Below, piece after piece: positions 1 through 8,672 of a stretch of DNA of 64,000 bases (its first letter is position 1; each line of letters opens with the position of its first letter). This DNA comes from Marinobacter iranensis (GTDB lineage: Bacteria; Pseudomonadota; Gammaproteobacteria; Pseudomonadales; Oleiphilaceae), in assembly GCF_029207565.1 (NCBI RefSeq), contig NZ_JANCMW010000006.1, positions 181,188 to 245,187 on the forward strand. The letters are read 5' to 3'. The translations under genes and the position numbers were made by a program. Below the pieces are notes generated by a model. The model worked only from the letters and a program-made list of their open reading frames with translations. It searched no databases and was not told the DNA's origin.

Positions 1-1137
1 GTTCTGGCAGGCGCGGAACTCTTCCAGATCATCCGGTGTACCCATTCCGGAGACGTTGAAGAAGTCCTCGTACTGGCGGATACGCTTGGTGCGCAGTTCC
101 GCCGGCTCGTTCTTCGGACCAAAGGCATAGATGGTCACTTCCGTCTTGTTGACGTCGATGGGCCGGGTCACACGGATCTGTGTGGAGAACTGGTCCATCA
201 GGTAGACGTTCGGGTACAGGCACAGGTTCTTGGTGGTGCGTACGATGGAGTCGGCACGGGCCTCGCCGTAGGTTTCCTTCAGACGTTCCAACTGGCTGAA
301 GATTGGGCGCACTTCCGGGTTCAGCAGGCGGGTCCAAAGCATCATGTGGCCGTTCTCGAAGGAGTAGAAGCCGCCTTCGGCCGACCAGCTCTTGGCGTCG
401 ACCGCCTCGGTGCCGCCCTTGTCGTAATTGCGCTGACCCATGGTGGACAGGTAGTTCCAGTGCACGGTGCCCACGTGGTAACCGTCGGCGCCGTTTTCCG
501 CGGTCAGTTTCCAGTTGCCTTCGTAGGTGTAGGTCGAGCTGCCGCGCAGGATTTCCAGGCCGTCTTCCGACTGATCCACGATGTTGTCGATGATCTTGGT
601 GGTTTCACCCAGGTGCTCCTCGAGAGGAACCACATCGGCGTTGAGGCTGCCGAACAGGAAGCCACGGTAGTTGCCGAACTTCGGCATCTGCTTCAGGTCG
701 TGGGAGCCGTCGGTGTTGAACTGCTCTGGGTAACCGCCCTTCTTCTGGTCCTTCGCCTTCAAAAGCTGACCGTCATTGCGGAAGGTCCAGCCGTGGAACG
801 GGCAGGTAAAGGAGGTCTTGTTGCCCCGCTTCTTGCGGCACAGGGTGGCGCCACGGTGCGAGCATGTGTTGAGGATGGCTTTCAGCTCGCCATCCTTGGT
901 GCGGGTAATGACTACCGGCTGGCGACCCACGGTCACCGTAAAGTAGTCACCCGGCTCCGGGATCTGGCTCTCGTGGGCCAGGTAGACCCAGTTGCCCTCG
1001 AAGATGTACTTCATCTCCAGGTCGAACAGTTCCTGGTCAGTGAAGATGCTGCGATCGCACTGGTAGCGGCCGGTTTCCGGATCCGCTATCACCGCATCGC
1101 GCACCTTGTCTGCGAGTTTTTCGAGTTTACTGGTCAT
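1..1137 (-). CDS. benA: benzoate 1,2-dioxygenase large (alpha) subunit, 3' end cut by window edge
   Basis: Catalytic subunit of the two-component benzoate dioxygenase, which makes the cis-diol that BenD turns into catechol. The Rieske 2Fe-2S signature is complete (C-S-H, 17 residues, C-P-F-H, followed by GWTF), and '[17 protein letters not shown]' is the mononuclear iron region of ring-hydroxylating oxygenases. 379 codons are visible; the family is about 450-460 residues, so roughly the last 75 are missing to the left. It lies 32 bp after catA in the same direction, so it is the fourth gene of a catB-catC-catA-ben operon; benB, benC and benD should follow beyond the edge. Start chosen at the ATG beginning [12 protein letters not shown]. 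Benzoate rather than anthranilate or toluate is inferred mainly from the catechol genes beside it. Confidence 0.93.
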   Translation of the reverse strand, partial: MTSKLEKLADKVRDAVIADPETGRYQCDRSIFTDQELFDLEMKYIFEGNWVYLAHESQIPEPGDYFTVTVGRQPVVITRTKDGELKAILNTCSHRGATLCRKKRGNKTSFTCPFHGWTFRNDGQLLKAKDQKKGGYPEQFNTDGSHDLKQMPKFGNYRGFLFGSLNADVVPLEEHLGETTKIIDNIVDQSEDGLEILRGSSTYTYEGNWKLTAENGADGYHVGTVHWNYLSTMGQRNYDKGGTEAVDAKSWSAEGGFYSFENGHMMLWTRLLNPEVRPIFSQLERLKETYGEARADSIVRTTKNLCLYPNVYLMDQFSTQIRVTRPIDVNKTEVTIYAFGPKNEPAELRTKRIRQYEDFFNVSGMGTPDDLEEFRACQN

Positions 1138-1169
1138 GTCGTTCACTCCGTCTTGTTCTTGTGTGTCAC

Positions 1170-2111
1170 TTACGCAGCGTCCGTTTCCAGGGCGCGACGA
1201 CGTGCGTGGCGCGTCTGCAGCTCGGGCTTGTCGGTAGCGACCAGAGTCACATTGAACTCAACCTCGGTAATCGGACCGGTCACACCATGCTTTGCGGCGG
1301 TTTCGGACTGCTCCACACGCTTGGCTTCCATCACCAGCTCTTCACGAGTTGCAAACGCGAAGTCGTCGTAGGTGTATTCATCACCGGCGATGTTGACCTG
1401 GGTGGTCAGGTGCTTGTACCCCGGTTTGGACACGAAGTAATGAATGTGAGCCGGACGCTGGCCGTGACGACCCAGTTGGTTCAGGAGCTGTTGCGCAGAG
1501 CCCTCAGGCGGGCAACCGTAACCGGAAGGCATGATGCTCTGGGCAGCATAGCGACCTTCGGAGTCGGTCTTGATGCGACGGCGCAGGTTGTACTCGCTCT
1601 GTGACTGGTCGAAGTAGGAATAGGCGCCCTTGCTGTCCGCGTGCCAGATATCCACAATGGCGTTGGCCAGCGGTTCACCGTTTTCGTCAGTGATCTGGCC
1701 CTTGATCAGGATCACTTCGGCATCCTTGTCGGAGCCGTCGTCCATACGGGCAAAGCCTTCACTGATGGGAGCGCCTGCCACGTACAGCGGGCCTTCGATA
1801 GTGCGCGGCGTGCCGCCGGTCAGGCCGGCCTGCTCGTCTTCGGCGTCCTGACGGATATCCAGGTAACGGTCCATGCCCAGGCCAGGGGCCAGCAGGGCGG
1901 CTTCGCCATTCGCTCCCAGTTCGCCAACGTAATAGACGGCGCTCCAGAATTCTTCCGGTGTGACATCGAAATCCTCGACGATCTGGAAAACATCGTGCAT
2001 GACGCGATGAACGATTTTCTTCATGCGCTCATTGCCACCGTCCTTGTCGAAGCCGGCTACTTTCTCCAGCAGTTCCTTCACATCAGCGGTTTGCATGGTT
2101 TTAACGGTCAT
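1170..2111 (-). CDS. catA: catechol 1,2-dioxygenase
   Basis: Intradiol dioxygenase that opens catechol to cis,cis-muconate with a non-haem Fe(III). The expected iron ligands are visible: Tyr164 (in YSYFD), Tyr198 (in PSGYGC) and His222/His224 (in RPAHIHYF). 313 residues, the normal CatA length. The reading frame stays open further upstream, but the ATG at 2111 is preceded by GAGGAG at good spacing and gives the family's usual N-terminus MTVK. Third gene of the catB-catC-catA-benA operon, with a 116-bp gap after catC. Confidence 0.96.
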   Translation of the reverse strand: MTVKTMQTADVKELLEKVAGFDKDGGNERMKKIVHRVMHDVFQIVEDFDVTPEEFWSAVYYVGELGANGEAALLAPGLGMDRYLDIRQDAEDEQAGLTGGTPRTIEGPLYVAGAPISEGFARMDDGSDKDAEVILIKGQITDENGEPLANAIVDIWHADSKGAYSYFDQSQSEYNLRRRIKTDSEGRYAAQSIMPSGYGCPPEGSAQQLLNQLGRHGQRPAHIHYFVSKPGYKHLTTQVNIAGDEYTYDDFAFATREELVMEAKRVEQSETAAKHGVTGPITEVEFNVTLVATDKPELQTRHARRRALETDAA

Positions 2112-2227
2112 TGTCGGTCTCCTCGGTCTTTTGTTGTTGTTGCTCAAGACATTCCAATCAATTAGCAACAGGTTGTGATGGGTGCCTGGGACTGCGTTTG
2201 GCACCGGTATCTGGTGAACAGGCCCCG

Positions 2228-2518
2228 TTAGCGATCGTCCTCATGAATGGAGGACGGATGACGGCACAGGGGCGCAACGGTGATGTCCATATAGGGGAAC
2301 AGCGGAAGATTGCTGATCAGGTCCTGCAGTTCGGCGTTGTCCTCAACGTCGAAAATGCTGACATTCGCGTAGCTACCCGCCACACGCCACAGGTGACGCC
2401 ACTTGCCTTTTTCCTGAAGGCCCTGTGCGTAGGCTTTCTCCCGGGCCTTGATCTCGGCAGCGACCTCAGCCGGCATATCGGTGGGCAGATTGACCTTCAT
2501 TTCGACTTTAAACAGCAT
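2228..2518 (-). CDS. catC: muconolactone delta-isomerase
   Basis: Small cytoplasmic isomerase converting (+)-muconolactone to 3-oxoadipate enol-lactone, the substrate of PcaD. 96 residues, the standard size, starting MLFKVEMKVNLP with the conserved KGKWRHLWRVAG core and the SIFDVEDNAELQDLISNLPLFPYM stretch typical of CatC (written here only to point to the region around residues 53-76). A GGAGG ribosome-binding site precedes the ATG, 13 bp after catB, so the two are clearly co-transcribed. Confidence 0.95.
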   Translation of the reverse strand: MLFKVEMKVNLPTDMPAEVAAEIKAREKAYAQGLQEKGKWRHLWRVAGSYANVSIFDVEDNAELQDLISNLPLFPYMDITVAPLCRHPSSIHEDDR

Positions 2519-2531
2519 GTGCGCTCCTCCG

Positions 2532-3656
2532 TTATTGATCTTTGCGGCTGTATTCAGCGAGCTTGTCTTCGTTGATCGTGACGCCCAGGCCGGGGCCTTG
2601 TGGCAGGTCCACGCCGTTGCCGTGGAAGTTCATGGGCTTGTCCACAATGTCGTCCCTCATCAGCAGCGGGCCGAACATTTCGGTGCCCCAGTGCAGGGTT
2701 TCCAGGGTGGACCAAGCGTGTAACGCGGCAACCGTGCCGATGGTGCCTTCCAGCAGGGTGCCCCCGTACAGGCCAATGCCCGCCGCCTGGGCAACCGCGG
2801 CCTGCTCCAGGGCCCGGGCCGGGCCGCCAGCCTTGGCGATCTTGAGCGCAACAGCGCCCGAGAAACCGGCGGCGGCCAGGTTGTACATATCGCTGGCGTC
2901 GGCAACGGCTTCGTCGGCCAGGATGGGTAGATGGAATTTCCGTGACAGGCGCACCAGCGCGGCGTGGTCCTTCATCGGTGTGGGCTGCTCGACCAGGTCA
3001 ATACCGGCCGCCTGCAGTTCCGCCATGCCCCTGGCGGCGGTGGCCTCGTCCCACGCCTGATTCACGTCAACACGCACACTGGCGGTTTCACCCACGGCAT
3101 CCTTGATGGCAGCCACATGGCGGACGTCGTCCATCAGCGCTCGTGAGCCGATCTTGAGTTTGAAATCGCAGTGGCGCCCGGTTTCGATCAGGCCGAGGGC
3201 TTCCTCGATATCATTGGCGGTATCCCCGCTGGCCAGGGTCCAGAGCACCGGTATGTGCTGGTGCACGGCGCCGCCAAGCAGATCCGACACCGGACAGCCC
3301 AGCCGCTTGCCCTGCAGATCCAGCAACGCCGTTTCAAGGGCGGATTTGGCCAGGTTGTTGCCGCGGGTCGAGCGGTTTAACATTACCCTCAGGGTATTGA
3401 TGTTATCCGCGCGTTGCCCAATCAGTTGCGGCTTGAAATAGGTGTCAATGGTAAGTTTCACGCTTTCGGGACTTTCCGGGCCGTAGGCCAGGCCGCCGAT
3501 GGTGGTGGCCTCACCCAACCCCTCGAGACCATCGGAATCCCTCAGGCGCACAATGACCATGGTCTGAACCCCCATGGTTGTCATCGACAGTTTGTGCGGC
3601 CGGATGGTCGGAATGTCGACCAGGATGGCTTCGATGGACTGAATGGTGGCGGACAT
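2532..3656 (-). CDS. catB: muconate cycloisomerase
   Basis: Enolase-superfamily lactonising enzyme that cyclises cis,cis-muconate to muconolactone. The Lys-x-Lys catalytic pair is present at residues 166/168 (FKLKIG), followed by the metal ligands in VDVNQAW, LVEQP and ILADEAV, and the second catalytic lysine in VALKIAKAGG. 374 residues, as expected. The frame is open further upstream, but the ATG at 3656 (MSATIQS) has GGAG in front and matches the family N-terminus. First gene of the operon and divergent from the LysR regulator, the classical catB/catR arrangement. Confidence 0.96.
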   Translation of the reverse strand: MSATIQSIEAILVDIPTIRPHKLSMTTMGVQTMVIVRLRDSDGLEGLGEATTIGGLAYGPESPESVKLTIDTYFKPQLIGQRADNINTLRVMLNRSTRGNNLAKSALETALLDLQGKRLGCPVSDLLGGAVHQHIPVLWTLASGDTANDIEEALGLIETGRHCDFKLKIGSRALMDDVRHVAAIKDAVGETASVRVDVNQAWDEATAARGMAELQAAGIDLVEQPTPMKDHAALVRLSRKFHLPILADEAVADASDMYNLAAAGFSGAVALKIAKAGGPARALEQAAVAQAAGIGLYGGTLLEGTIGTVAALHAWSTLETLHWGTEMFGPLLMRDDIVDKPMNFHGNGVDLPQGPGLGVTINEDKLAEYSRKDQ

Positions 3657-3690
3657 GGGCTCTCCGAATCGCAAGTTAAAATGCCTGTAA

Positions 3691-3705
3691 TTCGAACAGT
3701 ACGAA
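3691..3705. promoter_or_regulatory. inverted repeat in the catB/LysR divergent promoter
   Basis: TTCG-N7-CGAA lies about 35 bp upstream of catB. A T-N11-A type dyad of this size is what LysR regulators bind, but the arms also resemble the IclR/PcaR half-sites found near 5.7-5.8 kb. Role is inferred. Confidence 0.35.
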
Positions 3706-3745
3706 GTTTCGCGGATATGAACCAATATTGATTAAGTACTAACCG

Positions 3746-3760
3746 ATACCCTGGAGGTAT
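3746..3760. promoter_or_regulatory. BenM/CatM-type site ATAC-N7-GTAT overlapping the LysR gene's ribosome-binding site
   Basis: ATACCCTGGAGGTAT matches exactly the ATAC-N7-GTAT consensus known for Acinetobacter BenM and CatM. It contains the GGAGG Shine-Dalgarno sequence and ends two bases before the ATG of the LysR gene, so binding there would block the gene's own expression. The match is seen; the function is inferred. Confidence 0.45.
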
Positions 3761-3762
3761 GG

Positions 3763-4665
3763 ATGGAACTGAGACACCTGCGGTACTTCGTGGTCGTGGC
3801 GGAGGAACTGAACCTGACCCGGGCTGCAGAAAAGCTGTTTATTGCCCAGCCACCTTTGACCCGTGCCATAAAGCAATTGGAAGAGGAGATGGGCGCAGCA
3901 CTGTTCATCCGCAAACCCCGGGGCCTGCAACTGACAACGGCTGGCGAGTACTTCCTGGAGCAGGCAAGGCAGATTCTCGACAAGGTAACCGCCACCATGA
4001 ACGACACCCGGCGGATCGCCCAGCATCGCAAGACGGTGTTCTCCATCGGCTTCGTGCCCTCGGTGTTCTACGGGCAACTGCCACTGATGGTCCGGCGCCT
4101 GCGGCGCAACAAAAACCTGGAAATCATCCTGCACGAACTGAAGACAAGGGAGCAGGTGGATGCGCTGAAGGCCGGAAAGATCGATATCGGTTTTGGACGG
4201 GTGCGCATTGAGGACCCCGACGTGGAACAGGATCTGCTGTTCGATGAACCCCTGATCGCCGCCATACCCGCCGGGAGCCCACTGACCCGACACCCGCCGT
4301 CCATGAAAGAGCTGTCGGAATGGCCGATGATCGCTTTTCCTTCGAGCACGGGCCCCAACTTCGCGGACCTGACCCAAGGCCTGTTCCACCGCCGCGGCCT
4401 GCGTATTAACGTGATGCAGCAGGTCAATGACCTGCAGACTGCGCTGTCGCTGGTGGCCTCGGATATGGGGTTCACCCTGGTGCCTGAGCAGGTTCGACGG
4501 CTGCACAGGGAGGGGGTGGACTATATGCCTTTGGAGGATGACAACATTACCGTGCCGGTGATTGCATCGCGACGAAAGGGAGAAAATCCGAACGCAGTGA
4601 TGCGGCTGGCGAATACCATTCTGGATGAGTTGGTGGAGAACCGGTTGACCGGGCGGTATCCGTGA
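3763..4665 (+). CDS. catR: LysR-type activator of the catechol/benzoate genes (CatR/BenM/CatM family)
   Basis: 300 residues. The N-terminal winged helix-turn-helix (residues 1-60, MELRHLRYFVVVAEELNLTRAAEKL...IAQPPLTRAIKQLEEE in two parts) is typical of the BenM/CatM/CatR/ClcR branch, whose members respond to cis,cis-muconate and sometimes benzoate. The rest is the usual periplasmic-binding-protein-like effector domain, including the FVPSVFYGQLP stretch. Divergent from catB with a 106-bp shared promoter region holding two dyads, so it very probably activates catBCA-ben. Whether it also senses benzoate directly cannot be read from the sequence. Confidence 0.88.
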   Translation: MELRHLRYFVVVAEELNLTRAAEKLFIAQPPLTRAIKQLEEEMGAALFIRKPRGLQLTTAGEYFLEQARQILDKVTATMNDTRRIAQHRKTVFSIGFVPSVFYGQLPLMVRRLRRNKNLEIILHELKTREQVDALKAGKIDIGFGRVRIEDPDVEQDLLFDEPLIAAIPAGSPLTRHPPSMKELSEWPMIAFPSSTGPNFADLTQGLFHRRGLRINVMQQVNDLQTALSLVASDMGFTLVPEQVRRLHREGVDYMPLEDDNITVPVIASRRKGENPNAVMRLANTILDELVENRLTGRYP

Positions 4666-4689
4666 TGTGGGCGTGTCGGAGAGATGGAT

Positions 4690-4726
4690 GTCGGATTACG
4701 AGCCTGACGGCTCTAATCCGACCTAC
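4690..4726 (+). repeat. REP palindrome, copy 1
   Basis: GTCGGATTAC ... CTAATCCGACCTAC: an imperfect hairpin of the REP class common in gammaproteobacteria. First of three copies within 151 bp between catR and pcaR. Confidence 0.8.
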
Positions 4727-4750
4727 AGGTATACCTGCTCCCTGGTGGGC

Positions 4751-4782
4751 GTCGGATTACGGCTTCGCCTAATCCGACCTAC
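4751..4782 (+). repeat. REP palindrome, copy 2
   Basis: GTCGGATTAC, a GGCTTCGCC hairpin loop, then TAATCCGACCTAC. Same orientation as copy 1. Confidence 0.8.
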
Positions 4783-4800
4783 ATGTTTGCATGTTCCCGC

Positions 4801-4840
4801 GTAGGTCGGATTAGAACCGCAACGCGGTTCGTAATCCGAC
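4801..4840 (-). repeat. REP palindrome, copy 3 (inverted)
   Basis: GTAGGTCGGATTAG ... GTAATCCGAC, i.e. the same element in the opposite orientation with an AACCGC/GCGGTT stem in the middle. Two direct copies and one inverted copy make a BIME-like cluster at the convergent ends of catR and pcaR, where it may also serve as terminator. Confidence 0.8.
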
Positions 4841-4880
4841 ACAGACGGCTCCCCACGCAACCTTCCTCACCCCCAAAACC

Positions 4881-5660
4881 TCACTGCGTCGTCCGCCGCA
4901 CCGCCTCGGTCGCTTGCTGCAACCGCGGCAAGTACACCCCCATCAACGTCTCCATACCCACCCGCGCCGCATTGGTGCTGATATTGATCGCCCCCAGCAA
5001 TTCACCATTGCCGGCAAACACCGGCACCGCCACGGAGCGAAGACCGGAATCCAGTTCCTGATCGACGATCGAATACCCCTGCTCCCGGACTTTGATGATT
5101 TCATCCTTTAACACATCAGCACTGGTCACTGAGGATGCCGTAAACGCTTCGAGAGTCACCCGAGCAAGGAACGAATCCAGCTCCGCTTCCGGCAATTGCG
5201 CCAGCAGCACCCGCCCCATGGAGGTATAGGCCGCCGGCAGGCGGGTGCCCACTGACAGGGTAATGGCCATCAACCGGTGCCGCGCCGATGAGCGCACCAC
5301 GTACACCACATCATCCCCATCCAGTACCGCCAGCGAGGAGGACTCCCCCAGTTCGGCAGTGATGTCTTCCAGGTATTGCTGGATCACCGCGCGGTACTGA
5401 TTCGAGGCCTGGTAGGCATAACCCAGCTGCAACACCCGAGGTGTCAGCTCAAACTGCCGGCCATTGCGCTTCACAAAGCCCAGGGCATGAAGGGTCAGCA
5501 GAAAACGCCGCGCCTTGGCCCGATCCATATCAGTACGTGCCGCCACCTCACTCAGCGTCATGCGGGGGTGCTCGGCATCAAACGCCTGCAATACCTCCAG
5601 TCCTGAGGCCAGCGCACCCACATAGTCCCGGTCGCCGGGCTTGAGAATCTGATCGTCCAT
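4881..5660 (-). CDS. pcaR: IclR-family regulator of the beta-ketoadipate genes (PcaR-like)
   Basis: 259 residues: IclR winged helix (about 15-75, MTLSEVAARTDMDRAKARRF region) and effector domain with the family's closing motif GAINISTNAARV. PcaR-type proteins bind beta-ketoadipate and control pca genes; this gene is divergent from catI-catJ-pcaF-pcaD. The frame is open up to 5789, but the ATG at 5660 has a strong GAGGAAGG ribosome-binding site, and starting there leaves room for a GTTCG-N5-CGAAC operator upstream of its own start. Assignment as PcaR rather than CatR-IclR or PobR is by context. Confidence 0.85.
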   Translation of the reverse strand: MDDQILKPGDRDYVGALASGLEVLQAFDAEHPRMTLSEVAARTDMDRAKARRFLLTLHALGFVKRNGRQFELTPRVLQLGYAYQASNQYRAVIQQYLEDITAELGESSSLAVLDGDDVVYVVRSSARHRLMAITLSVGTRLPAAYTSMGRVLLAQLPEAELDSFLARVTLEAFTASSVTSADVLKDEIIKVREQGYSIVDQELDSGLRSVAVPVFAGNGELLGAINISTNAARVGMETLMGVYLPRLQQATEAVRRTTQ

Positions 5661-5708
5661 TCCTGTTCCTTCCTCGCCTAAAACAGCATCCGCGCATGGT
5701 AGCAGCTC

Positions 5709-5723
5709 GTTCGGTATCCGAAC
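5709..5723. promoter_or_regulatory. PcaR-like operator upstream of pcaR
   Basis: GTTCG-GTATC-CGAAC, perfect 5-bp arms with a 5-bp spacer, 49 bp upstream of the pcaR start. It has the form of the 15-bp sites bound by Pseudomonas PcaR; autoregulation is inferred. Confidence 0.6.
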
Positions 5724-5789
5724 ATCCGTGCATTTTTGCTGATTGGTGAAAATTTGTACTTGACGAAGGTAAAACCTTCGAGCCATCAT

Positions 5790-5804
5790 GTTCGCATATT
5801 AAAC
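5790..5804. promoter_or_regulatory. PcaR-like operator, imperfect, upstream of catI
   Basis: GTTCG-CATAT-TAAAC: left arm perfect, right arm degenerate. It lies 19 bp before the next site, so the two would present binding faces about two helical turns apart. Confidence 0.5.
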
Positions 5805-5808
5805 TTAT

Positions 5809-5823
5809 GTTCGTATATCGAAC
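5809..5823. promoter_or_regulatory. PcaR-like operator upstream of catI
   Basis: GTTCG-TATAT-CGAAC, perfect arms, ending 32 bp before the catI ATG. Likely the site through which the IclR regulator controls the catIJ-pcaFD operon. Confidence 0.6.
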
Positions 5824-5855
5824 TTTTCAACAATCACTGCAATGGAGACACTGTG

Positions 5856-6671
5856 ATGGCTGAATTTCTCTCCCTTCAGGAGGCCGTGAGCCGCCACATC
5901 AGCAACGGCGACACCGTCTGTATGGAAGGCTTCACCCACCTGATTCCGTTCGCGGCGGGCCACGAAATCATTCGTCAGGAAAAGCGTGACCTGACCCTGA
6001 TCCGCATGACCCCGGACCTGGTGTACGACCAGATGATCGGCGCCGGCTGCGCGAAAAAACTGATCTTCTCCTGGGGCGGCAACCCCGGCGTGGGTTCGCT
6101 GCATCGCCTGCGGGACGCCGTGGAGAAGGGCTGGCCGAACAAGCTGGACATCCTCGAGCACAGCCACGCCGCCATGGCCTGCGCCTACGAAGCCGGCGCG
6201 GCCGGACTGCCGTTCGCCGTGTTGCGCGGCTATGTAGGGAGCGACCTGCCCAAGGTGAACAACCAGATCAAGTTCATTGAGTGCCCGTTCACCGGCGAGC
6301 GCTTGGCCGCAGTGCCGTCGGTTCGCCCGGACGTGGCGGTGATCCACGCCCAGCGCGCCGATCGCAAGGGCAATGTACTGGTGGAGGGCATTGTCGGCAT
6401 TCAGAAGGAAGTGGTGCTGGCCGCCAAGCGCAGCATCGTTACCGTTGAGGAAATCGTCGACGACCTTGGCGCCTCTGTAAACGCCTGCGTGCTGCCCTCT
6501 TGGGCCATCACTGCCATCGCCGAGGCACCGAAAGGCGCCAGCCCGTCCTACGCGTTGGGTTATTACGACCGCGACAACGCCTTCTACAAAGAGTGGGACG
6601 GCATCGCCCGTGACCGGGAAACCTTCCAGACCTGGCTGAAAGAAAACGTCTTTGAAAAAGGAGCTGCGTGA
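5856..6671 (+). CDS. catI: 3-oxoadipate CoA-transferase subunit A (CatI type)
   Basis: With CatJ, moves CoA from succinyl-CoA to 3-oxoadipate. 271 residues. The sequence (EGFTHLIPFAAGHE, IRMTPDLVYDQMIGAGCA, FSWGGNPGVGSLHRLRDAVE) follows the CatI of Pseudomonas knackmussii, which belongs to the glutaconate CoA-transferase-like branch, not the classical PcaI branch. The ATG at 5856 is used because in-frame codons upstream lie inside the operator sites. Its stop overlaps the catJ start. Confidence 0.9.
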   Translation: MAEFLSLQEAVSRHISNGDTVCMEGFTHLIPFAAGHEIIRQEKRDLTLIRMTPDLVYDQMIGAGCAKKLIFSWGGNPGVGSLHRLRDAVEKGWPNKLDILEHSHAAMACAYEAGAAGLPFAVLRGYVGSDLPKVNNQIKFIECPFTGERLAAVPSVRPDVAVIHAQRADRKGNVLVEGIVGIQKEVVLAAKRSIVTVEEIVDDLGASVNACVLPSWAITAIAEAPKGASPSYALGYYDRDNAFYKEWDGIARDRETFQTWLKENVFEKGAA

Positions 6672-7447
6672 TGAGCCTTGAATTTACCTCCTCGGAAATG
6701 ATGAGCGTCACTGCCGCCCGCGCACTGACCAGCGACATGACCTGTTTCGTCGGCATCGGCCTGCCCAGCGAGGCCGCCAACCTGGCGCGCCTGACCCATG
6801 CGCCGGACGTCACCCTGATTTACGAATCCGGCACCCTGCAGACCAAACCGGATGTGCTACCGCTGTCCATAGGTGACGGTGAGCTGTGCGAATCTGCCCT
6901 CACCACGGTTTCGGTACCGGAAATGTTCCGCTACTGGCTGCAGGGCGGCCACGTCAGCGTCGGCTTCCTGGGTACCGCACAGATTGACCGTTACGCCAAC
7001 CTTAACACCACGCTGATCGGTGACTACCGTGAGCCCAAAGTTCGCCTACCCGGCGGTGGCGGCGCACCGGAAATTGCCACCAACGCGAAGGAAGTGTTCA
7101 TCACCGTCAAGCACTCCAAGCGCACCTTTGTTAAGGATGTGGACTTCGTGACCACCGTCGGCTTCGGCCGTGACGGCAAGGCCCGGGACAACGTGCCCAA
7201 CATCGGTCGCGGCCCCACGGTGGTGATCACCGACCTGTGCATTCTCAAGCCGGATCCGGACACCAAAGAACTGGTGGTCACGTCCCTGCACCCGAACGTG
7301 ACCCGTGAAGAGGTGATCGAAGCCACTGGCTGGGAGATCCGTTTTGCCGAGTCGCTGGACACCACACCGGAACCCACCGCCCACGAGCTGGAAATCCTGC
7401 GGGACCTGAAAGCACGCACAAACGCCCACCATGCCGGTCAACAGTGA
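6671..7447 (+). CDS. catJ: 3-oxoadipate CoA-transferase subunit B (CatJ type)
   Basis: 258 residues. Glu52 in LIYESG corresponds to the glutamate of glutaconate CoA-transferase subunit B that carries the CoA thioester. Conserved blocks GFLGTAQIDRYANLNTT and IGDYREPKVRLPGGGG agree with CatJ. The ATG overlaps the catI stop (TGATG), which indicates translational coupling and a 1:1 complex. A GTG one codon earlier is also possible. Confidence 0.9.
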   Translation: MSLEFTSSEMMSVTAARALTSDMTCFVGIGLPSEAANLARLTHAPDVTLIYESGTLQTKPDVLPLSIGDGELCESALTTVSVPEMFRYWLQGGHVSVGFLGTAQIDRYANLNTTLIGDYREPKVRLPGGGGAPEIATNAKEVFITVKHSKRTFVKDVDFVTTVGFGRDGKARDNVPNIGRGPTVVITDLCILKPDPDTKELVVTSLHPNVTREEVIEATGWEIRFAESLDTTPEPTAHELEILRDLKARTNAHHAGQQ

Positions 7448-7455
7448 GGTTCACC

Positions 7456-8658
7456 ATGACTAACGTTTATCTCTGCCATCCCCGCCGTTCGGCCATTGGC
7501 CGCTTCGGCGGCACCCTGGCCAGCGTCCGCCCCGACGACCTGGCGGCCCATATTTTCAAGGCCGTACTGGAACAGGCGCCGGAACTGGACCCAGCCGCCA
7601 TCGACGAAGTGATGATGGGCTCCGCCAACCAGGCCGGCGAAGACAACCGCAACGTGGCGCGGATGTCGGCGTTGCTGGCTGGTCTGCCGACATCCGTACC
7701 CGGCACTACCCTCAACCGGCTGTGCGGCTCCGGTATGGATGCCGTGGGCACCGCTTTCCGCGCGATTCGTGCCGGCGAGATGGACCTGGTACTGGCCGGC
7801 GGTGTGGAGTCCATGTCCCGCGCGCCCTATGTCATGGGTAAGGCGGATGCTGCCTTCTCGCGTGGACAGATGATTGAAGACACCACCATCGGCTGGCGCT
7901 TCGTGAACCCGCTGATGAAAAAGCAGTACGGTGTCGATTCCATGCCGGAAACCGCGGAAAATGTCGCCGAACAGTACAAGGTGTCGCGGGAAGATCAGGA
8001 TCTATTTGCGTTCCGCTCCCAGGAGAAAACTGCCCGCGCCCAGAAGGACGGTATCTTCGCCGAAGAGATCGTGCCGGTGTCCATTCCACGTCGCAAACAG
8101 GACCCGCTGGTATTCGATACCGACGAGCATCCCCGTGAAAGCACCCTGGAAAAGCTCGCTGCCCTGCCAACGCCGTTCCGGGACGGCGGCAGCGTGACCG
8201 CTGGCAACGCCTCTGGCGTGAACGACGGCGCCGCTGCAATGCTGGTTGCCAGTGAGAGCGCGGTGAAAACCCACGGGCTGAAGCCCATGGCCCGCATTCT
8301 GGGCATGGCCACGGCAGGCGTGGAACCGCGCATCATGGGCATAGGCCCGGTGCCGGCGGTTCGCAAGCTGCTGGAAAAACAGGGTATCAGCATCGATGAC
8401 ATCGACGTGATAGAACTGAACGAAGCCTTTGCTGCACAAGGGTTGGCGGTGTTACGAGAACTGGGCGTTGCCGATGACGATAAGCGGGTCAACCCCAACG
8501 GTGGTGCCATCGCCTTGGGCCACCCTCTGGGCATGTCCGGCGCCCGCCTGCTGATGACCGCCGCCCACCAGCTACAGCGCACCGGTGGCCGTTACGCCCT
8601 GTGCACCATGTGCGTGGGTGTCGGCCAGGGTATTGCTACACTCATCGAACGGGTCTGA
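7456..8658 (+). CDS. pcaF: 3-oxoadipyl-CoA thiolase
   Basis: Cleaves 3-oxoadipyl-CoA with CoA to succinyl-CoA and acetyl-CoA, the last step of the pathway. 400 residues, the usual PcaF length. Catalytic Cys90 in NRLCGSG, the histidine in NGGAIALGHPLG and the second cysteine in CTMCVGVGQG are all present. The ATG at 7456 gives MTNVYLCHPRR, the normal start; it lies 8 bp after catJ. Confidence 0.95.
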   Translation: MTNVYLCHPRRSAIGRFGGTLASVRPDDLAAHIFKAVLEQAPELDPAAIDEVMMGSANQAGEDNRNVARMSALLAGLPTSVPGTTLNRLCGSGMDAVGTAFRAIRAGEMDLVLAGGVESMSRAPYVMGKADAAFSRGQMIEDTTIGWRFVNPLMKKQYGVDSMPETAENVAEQYKVSREDQDLFAFRSQEKTARAQKDGIFAEEIVPVSIPRRKQDPLVFDTDEHPRESTLEKLAALPTPFRDGGSVTAGNASGVNDGAAAMLVASESAVKTHGLKPMARILGMATAGVEPRIMGIGPVPAVRKLLEKQGISIDDIDVIELNEAFAAQGLAVLRELGVADDDKRVNPNGGAIALGHPLGMSGARLLMTAAHQLQRTGGRYALCTMCVGVGQGIATLIERV

Positions 8659-8672
8659 GGTAAGGAGCAAAC

